From assembly GCA_900756035.1 (NCBI GenBank), contig CAAEIR010000294.1, positions 1 through 9,627 on the forward strand: a stretch of 9,627 nt of DNA. The letters are read 5' to 3'. Under the pieces are notes generated by a model, which was not told where the DNA came from, did no database searches, and saw nothing but the letters and a program-made list of their open reading frames with translations. How positions within the stretch are numbered: position 1 is the stretch's first letter; each line of letters opens with the position of its first letter. The position numbers and the translations under genes were made by a program. Shown piece by piece: positions 6,578-9,627 of this stretch. Origin of the DNA: an uncultured Anaerostipes sp. GTDB lineage: Bacteria; Bacillota; Clostridia; Lachnospirales; Lachnospiraceae.

Positions 6578-6599
6578 CACATAATTTTTAATTTGTCAT

Positions 6600-6827
6600 T
6601 CACCTTTGGTTTAATTTTCGCATTTTCTGTATTTCTTCATGCACATTTTTAGAAGTTCGCTCCTGTAATAAATTTTCGCTAATTTGATATGTGAATTGAG
6701 AAGATCCAGGAAATTTAATCGCCACACCAATAGGTAGCTTGCCTGATTGCATAGCCACACGAATAAATTGTGGGGAAACTCCTAATATCTGGGCAGCCTC
6801 TTCTGGCTTAATATTATTTTCTTTCAT
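6600..6827 (-). CDS. Small helix-turn-helix DNA-binding protein, phage/mobile-element type
   Basis: The 75-aa protein has an N-terminal helix-turn-helix (residues about 7-30: KPEEAAQILGVSPQFIRVA) followed by a short segment LPIGVAIKFPGSSQFTYQI. That combination, where a hydrophobic LP.G.A.K is followed by an S..TY.I strand, is typical of small excisionase-like or MerR-like proteins in clostridial prophages and integrative elements. A charged C-terminal helix follows. The ATG at 6827 is preceded by GGAGAG with good spacing and lies inside the end of the upstream peptidase gene (14-bp overlap), so translation is probably coupled. In-frame codons further upstream have no ribosome site. It is likely the regulator or architectural protein of this operon. 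The 24-bp palindrome just after its stop is a candidate target. Both statements are inference. Confidence 0.75.
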   Translation of the reverse strand: MKENNIKPEEAAQILGVSPQFIRVAMQSGKLPIGVAIKFPGSSQFTYQISENLLQERTSKNVHEEIQKMRKLNQR

Positions 6828-8097
6828 TTTTCTCTCCTTCCAAGCTTGAAAGAATTGCATGAACATCAATCGTGTTGACACCAATATCTGTTTCTATCAG
6901 TCCACTACACATAGAGTATTTCTTCAGAATTTCTTCACCAAATTGATAATGTAATGCAATATACATAAGATCTTCATTTCCAAGTTTTTCTGCTAAATCT
7001 GCAAGCTGTGTATTAATTTTTCCCTTGACAACCGCTCTGTTGTCCATTTTTCTCCCTCTTAATACCTCTTCTATAGAAAGTTTTCTCTCAAAACTTGTGA
7101 GTTCTAAATTTTCATAAAATTCTTTGACAAAATTTTCTTGTTTCTGGGAGTCGTTCTTGTTTTTCTTTTTTAATCGTTTTTTTCCCGGAACAGTCTTCAA
7201 TTTCTTCTTTTTTAAAATTGACCAAAACGGTCCGCCGGCATCTGCAGCTTTAGACTGATCAATAATATAACTTAGATCGTATTTTCTTTCTGATCTTTTT
7301 CGACTTCCGACATCTGCCACTAAAACCTTATCATCCTTATCAATTTCTAATAAAGTAATAAAATGACCACCACCAGTGAAATATCCAGGTCCCATCAAAC
7401 CTACAACTGGTTTTCCTTCTTTTAAAGAGCGTTTGATAGCTGTGCCATCCGTACCTAACCCTTTGCATTTGAGTCCCCAGTGACGTGCCATTGCAGGAAT
7501 TCCTCCGTGAACAGAACCTGCCGATGAATAATATCCATTCTGGTATGCCCAAGTTGCGACATCAACGGGCGTTACCCACTTCCCTGTTAAATTTGCAATA
7601 CATACCGCAACTGCCGAAGGACCACATCCAGAAGAACGAATCCATAGACCATTATGATTCCAGATAGAATCTCCCTGATTAAAATATGAATATTTCCCAA
7701 GATACTCCTTATTTTTTTTCGAAAGGATATTGACACCTTGAATCGAGCCGGGAGCTATATTTACCTTTGGCTTTCTTTGAATCTGGGAATCCGAGTGTGT
7801 TCTCTTTTTCTTAGTTCCTTTTTTGATTTCTTTCTTCTTTTCTTTATGCTTACTATTGTCTTTCTTAGATTCAGAAGTCGTTGCTTGCTCTGGTACTATT
7901 TCTTGTGCTGAGGGTTCCGAAGCTGTTGTTTTCTCTGACGATGTTTCTTGTGTTGTAGATTCCGAAACTGTTGTAGAATATTCTGTGTTTGACTTCCCTT
8001 CTTCCATGGTTTCAGAGGCATAGATTGACAAATGATTTCCCATCAAACAACTGCTGATCATAGCAGCCATCGCAAATGTTATGATTTTTCTTCGCAT
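6814..8097 (-). CDS. Secreted C39-like cysteine peptidase with unknown C-terminal domain
   Basis: The 427-aa product has a signal peptide (residues 1-27, likely cut after IYA), a Ser/Thr/Glu-rich linker (about 30-77) and a Lys-rich stretch (78-110). A papain-like C39_2-type domain (about 134-293) follows, with oxyanion Gln141 (FNQGD), Cys158 (SGCGPSA), His245 (GGGHFITL) and probably Asp262 (VADVGS). A second Lys-rich run lies at 295-314. The C-terminal domain (about 324-416) matches the middle of the upstream glucosaminidase. Such peptidases act outside the cell, on peptidoglycan cross-bridges or proteins. The target is unknown. No sortase motif or ABC transporter is present, so this is not the bacteriocin-exporter type. 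The start has a GAAAGGG ribosome site and lies 15 bp after the glucosaminidase stop, so the genes form one operon. Confidence 0.87.
   Translation of the reverse strand: MRRKIITFAMAAMISSCLMGNHLSIYASETMEEGKSNTEYSTTVSESTTQETSSEKTTASEPSAQEIVPEQATTSESKKDNSKHKEKKKEIKKGTKKKRTHSDSQIQRKPKVNIAPGSIQGVNILSKKNKEYLGKYSYFNQGDSIWNHNGLWIRSSGCGPSAVAVCIANLTGKWVTPVDVATWAYQNGYYSSAGSVHGGIPAMARHWGLKCKGLGTDGTAIKRSLKEGKPVVGLMGPGYFTGGGHFITLLEIDKDDKVLVADVGSRKRSERKYDLSYIIDQSKAADAGGPFWSILKKKKLKTVPGKKRLKKKNKNDSQKQENFVKEFYENLELTSFERKLSIEEVLRGRKMDNRAVVKGKINTQLADLAEKLGNEDLMYIALHYQFGEEILKKYSMCSGLIETDIGVNTIDVHAILSSLEGEKNERK
6850..7128 (-). other. Copy 2 of the domain shared by the two secreted enzymes (peptidase C-terminus)
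   Basis: Residues about 324-416 of the C39-like peptidase contain FYENL (327-331), LRGRKM (346-351), LADLA (365-369), then after 10 residues IALHYQFG (380-387), and later IDVHAIL (410-416). The same landmarks in the same order occur in the glucosaminidase at residues 142-230. An in-frame purine-rich AGAGGGAG before the ATG at 7047 (the M of LRGRKM) looks like a ribosome site, but is largely explained by the codons for the conserved G(K/R)KM. Confidence 0.55.
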
Positions 8098-8112
8098 ACA
8101 GATATCCCTTTC

Positions 8113-9345
8113 TTAGATTTTTTTCATTAACTGATAAGCATAGTTCGCAACCGCACTAGCCCATTCATCCCCAACGCAATAATGCTTATTTACATCCGTG
8201 ATGGATGTTCCTTCATAATAACTTCCACCTTTTGTCAAATATCGCTCATGTAGAGTTTCTGCCGTTGCAAGCAGTCCTTCTTCTTTTGTTTGTTTATTAA
8301 TTCCTTTTGAGGAATCGGAATAAACTCCATAACCAGTCAAATTGTTATCTTCTCTAGCTCTCCTGCTAGTTCCCCATGCACTTTCATGTGCTGCAATCCC
8401 CATCAGAAACACGGCATTCACATTGTAAAGACGCTCTGCTTTTACAAAGGATTCTGCTTCTTGATATAATGCAGTACCATCCAGCATTTTTTTTGCATCA
8501 TCTACGGTAATATTGCTAACCGATGAAACATTGTTTGGGTCAAAAAAACGTTCTTCCTTTTCCTTTTTGACTCGCTCTTTATAGGTAGAGATTTTTTGAT
8601 CGATGTTCTTCACTTCTTTTTCGATTTCGCTGAACGAAGATATCTCATATTGTTTCAAATAGGAATTTAAATCAAAGAGCGTTTCCTCCTTCAAATTTAG
8701 AATATCTGAAAAATCATTTTCTTGAAATCCAAATACATATTCATTGGCAATTCGATAAAAATTCGGATCTGAAAAGACACTGGCCAGATCACAGAGATCT
8801 TTTCTCAATGCTCTATCCTGTTTCGTTAATTTGGTTACCGGAGTCATTTTTTTCCCAAGGAATATTCCATTAACTGCTTGATCCGCCTTGTATTGATTTA
8901 ATTTTTGATAAAACTGCTCCAATGCAACGGATTTCTCTTTTTCAGTTTGAATCCGTTGTTCTAACATCTTCTTTTTCTTTTCTTGAATCTGAATTTTCTT
9001 TTTCAGTTTTCTGATTCGGTCTCGAATTGACTTACATCCTTTGATCTTTATTGATCGTTTTGGCATCGATTTCTTTTTTCTTGATGTTGTTTTGGATATC
9101 GTATTAGAGTCTTTTCCTTTCGACTTTCGTTTCTCTTTCTTTGATTTTTCAGAAGATTTGTTTTTTGATGGTTCATGCTCCTTCCGTGTTGTTGCTGTCG
9201 TTGATTTCTCCGACGCTTTTGTTTGCTCTGTACTTTTTACAGTCGTAGACATTGCTGTATTTTCTGTTTCGGTTGCCAGAACTGGCGCCGTTAACACACT
9301 ACTTACCAAAACAAACATACAGATCGATAACTTTACTTTTCGCAA
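8113..9345 (-). CDS. Secreted N-acetylglucosaminidase-domain protein (peptidoglycan hydrolase)
   Basis: The 410-aa product has a signal peptide (residues 1-24, likely cut after VLA), a Thr/Ser/Glu-rich linker (25-55), a strongly Lys/Arg-rich stretch (54-103) and a predicted coiled coil (about 105-150). A domain I do not recognise (about 142-230) and a second coiled coil (about 235-265) follow. The C-terminal glucosaminidase domain (about 285-410) has the GH73-like signature GIAAHESAWGTS, with Glu321 as predicted catalytic acid, then NNLTGYGVYSD. Such enzymes cut the glycan strands of peptidoglycan outside the membrane. The start is TTG (9345-9343), supported by AAGGGG five bases upstream and by the complete signal peptide. 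The next in-frame Met (residue 32) would remove the signal. It is the first gene of a three-gene operon with its own promoter. Confidence 0.88.
   Translation of the reverse strand: MRKVKLSICMFVLVSSVLTAPVLATETENTAMSTTVKSTEQTKASEKSTTATTRKEHEPSKNKSSEKSKKEKRKSKGKDSNTISKTTSRKKKSMPKRSIKIKGCKSIRDRIRKLKKKIQIQEKKKKMLEQRIQTEKEKSVALEQFYQKLNQYKADQAVNGIFLGKKMTPVTKLTKQDRALRKDLCDLASVFSDPNFYRIANEYVFGFQENDFSDILNLKEETLFDLNSYLKQYEISSFSEIEKEVKNIDQKISTYKERVKKEKEERFFDPNNVSSVSNITVDDAKKMLDGTALYQEAESFVKAERLYNVNAVFLMGIAAHESAWGTSRRAREDNNLTGYGVYSDSSKGINKQTKEEGLLATAETLHERYLTKGGSYYEGTSITDVNKHYCVGDEWASAVANYAYQLMKKI
8656..8922 (-). other. Copy 1 of the domain shared by the two secreted enzymes (glucosaminidase centre)
   Basis: Residues about 142-230 of the glucosaminidase carry FYQKL (145-149), LGKKM (163-167), LCDLA (184-188), then after 10 residues IANEYVFG (199-206), and FDLNSYL (224-230). 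Between residues 184 and 206 the alignment to peptidase residues 365-387 needs no gap and has 9 identities in 23 positions (L, D, L, A, I, A, Y, F, G). I do not recognise this as a named family. Confidence 0.55.
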
Positions 9346-9385
9346 GATCGCCCCTTCTTTCTGTAAATTGGTTTTTTCACTCTAA

Positions 9386-9414
9386 AATATAGCATATTAT
9401 AATCGCTTTGGCAA
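9386..9414 (-). promoter_or_regulatory. Predicted promoter of the glucosaminidase-peptidase-HTH operon
   Basis: On the - strand TTGCCA (9414-9409) and TATATT (9391-9386) are exactly 17 bp apart, and TGC directly precedes the -10, giving an extended -10 promoter. Transcription would start near 9379, about 34 nt before the TTG start codon. Confidence 0.75.
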
Positions 9415-9504
9415 CTAATAAGTTTTTTTGTGATTTCCTGTTAAAAATGTATGGACGTGAAAACAGAATCGGTTCTAAGACATATTATTTGAGGTGTTCT
9501 CAAT

Positions 9505-9542
9505 AAAAAAAGCATGGAAAAACCCCAAAGTTGTCATTTCCA
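9505..9542 (-). terminator. Terminator-like hairpin upstream of the operon promoter
   Basis: On the - strand TGGAAA (9542-9537) pairs with TTTCCA (9520-9515) around a 16-nt loop that can itself form AAC/GTT pairs. A tract of seven Ts follows at 9511-9505, and an A run upstream of the stem can extend the pairing. It would stop transcription entering from the window's right edge. Confidence 0.55.
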
Positions 9543-9593
9543 GATTTTTTCGTGCCACTTGTGTGTCACATGAGCATTACTTTCATATCTTTC
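9505..9593 (-). ncRNA. Predicted short transcript of about 90 nt (small RNA or attenuated leader)
   Basis: A promoter at 9600-9627 and a terminator-like hairpin ending near 9505 predict a discrete - strand transcript. It contains a small hairpin (9552-9569, seven-base arms with one mismatch and a 4-nt loop) and a nine-codon frame, MKDMKVMLM, whose ATG lies almost at the predicted +1 and has no ribosome site. It could be a small RNA, an attenuated leader for the operon below, or noise. I do not recognise the family. Confidence 0.35.
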
Positions 9594-9599
9594 ATTAAT

Positions 9600-9627
9600 A
9601 GTATAACAAACACAATAAAACATGTCA
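9600..9627 (-). promoter_or_regulatory. Predicted sigma-A promoter at the window edge
   Basis: On the - strand TGACA at the very edge (9627-9623) is followed after 17 bp by TATACT (9605-9600). The first -35 base lies outside the window. If it is T, the -35 box is the perfect consensus TTGACA. The start site would be near 9593. Confidence 0.6.

Larger units (their letters stand above)
6256..6599. other. 344-bp intergenic region with regulatory and repeat elements
   Basis: No convincing complete gene is present. From left to right it holds the ASST 5' region with two TTCACA direct repeats, a TATAAT element, a strong - strand terminator, a 16-codon ORF, two tandem 11-bp repeats and a perfect 24-bp palindrome. 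The region separates the ordinary left-hand genes from the accessory-looking right-hand operon and may contain the end of an inserted element. That boundary role is inference. Confidence 0.6.

Noticed and set aside
6256..6599. tRNA gene or CRISPR array in the large gap
   Set aside because: No cloverleaf-like arms or CCA end, and no set of regularly spaced repeats beyond the two tandem 11-mers, could be found.
7045..7047. Internal ATG in the peptidase gene preceded by AGAGGGAG, suggesting a separate 77-aa product
   Set aside because: The purine run is the coding sequence of the conserved G(K/R)KM motif that also occurs in the glucosaminidase, so the domain begins well before this ATG. An internal start remains possible but is not needed to explain the sequence.
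9041..9385. 114-codon open frame on the + strand opposite the glucosaminidase N-terminus
   Set aside because: Its Phe/Asp/Val-rich composition is the antisense image of the Lys/Ser-rich coding region. No start signals.

Overview
The window looks like chromosome from a low-GC Gram-positive gut bacterium of the Lachnospiraceae/Clostridia. The reasons are A+T-rich intergenic DNA, strong purine-rich Shine-Dalgarno sites, sigma-A type promoters, a small DUF6465-like protein, and a membrane-anchored aryl-sulfate sulfotransferase of the type found in Clostridia. The genus cannot be fixed from the sequence alone.

Left part (1-6255), ordinary chromosomal genes: truA (tRNA pseudouridine synthase A) is the only gene on the + strand. 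It converges on trpS with a 5-bp gap. All other genes lie on the - strand. Read in their own direction they are an aryl-sulfate sulfotransferase (ASST), a PAP2-family phosphatase, a small DUF6465-like protein, a MATE-family transporter and trpS. Clear sigma-A promoters are visible for truA, trpS and the DUF6465-like gene. Hairpin terminators lie after the ASST gene and between the DUF6465-like gene and the MATE gene.

Middle (6256-6599): a 344-bp gap without a convincing complete gene. From left to right it holds the ASST 5' region with TTCACA direct repeats, a strong - strand terminator, a 16-codon ORF that may be the 3' remnant of a lost gene, two tandem 11-bp repeats, and a perfect 24-bp palindrome just after the last gene of the right-hand operon.

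Right part (6600-9627), accessory-looking operon on the - strand: a strong extended -10 promoter drives a secreted glucosaminidase (TTG start), then a secreted C39-like cysteine peptidase, then a 75-aa helix-turn-helix protein of a type common in clostridial phages and mobile elements, whose start overlaps the peptidase stop. The two secreted enzymes share a layout: signal peptide, Ser/Thr/Glu-rich linker, Lys-rich stretch. By eye they also share a roughly 90-residue domain that I do not recognise, central in one and C-terminal in the other. This is the most interesting observation in the window. It suggests a co-evolved pair of cell-wall-acting enzymes, possibly cargo of or machinery for a mobile element. 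Upstream of the operon, at the window edge, a second strong promoter followed by a terminator-like hairpin predicts a transcript of about 90 nt.
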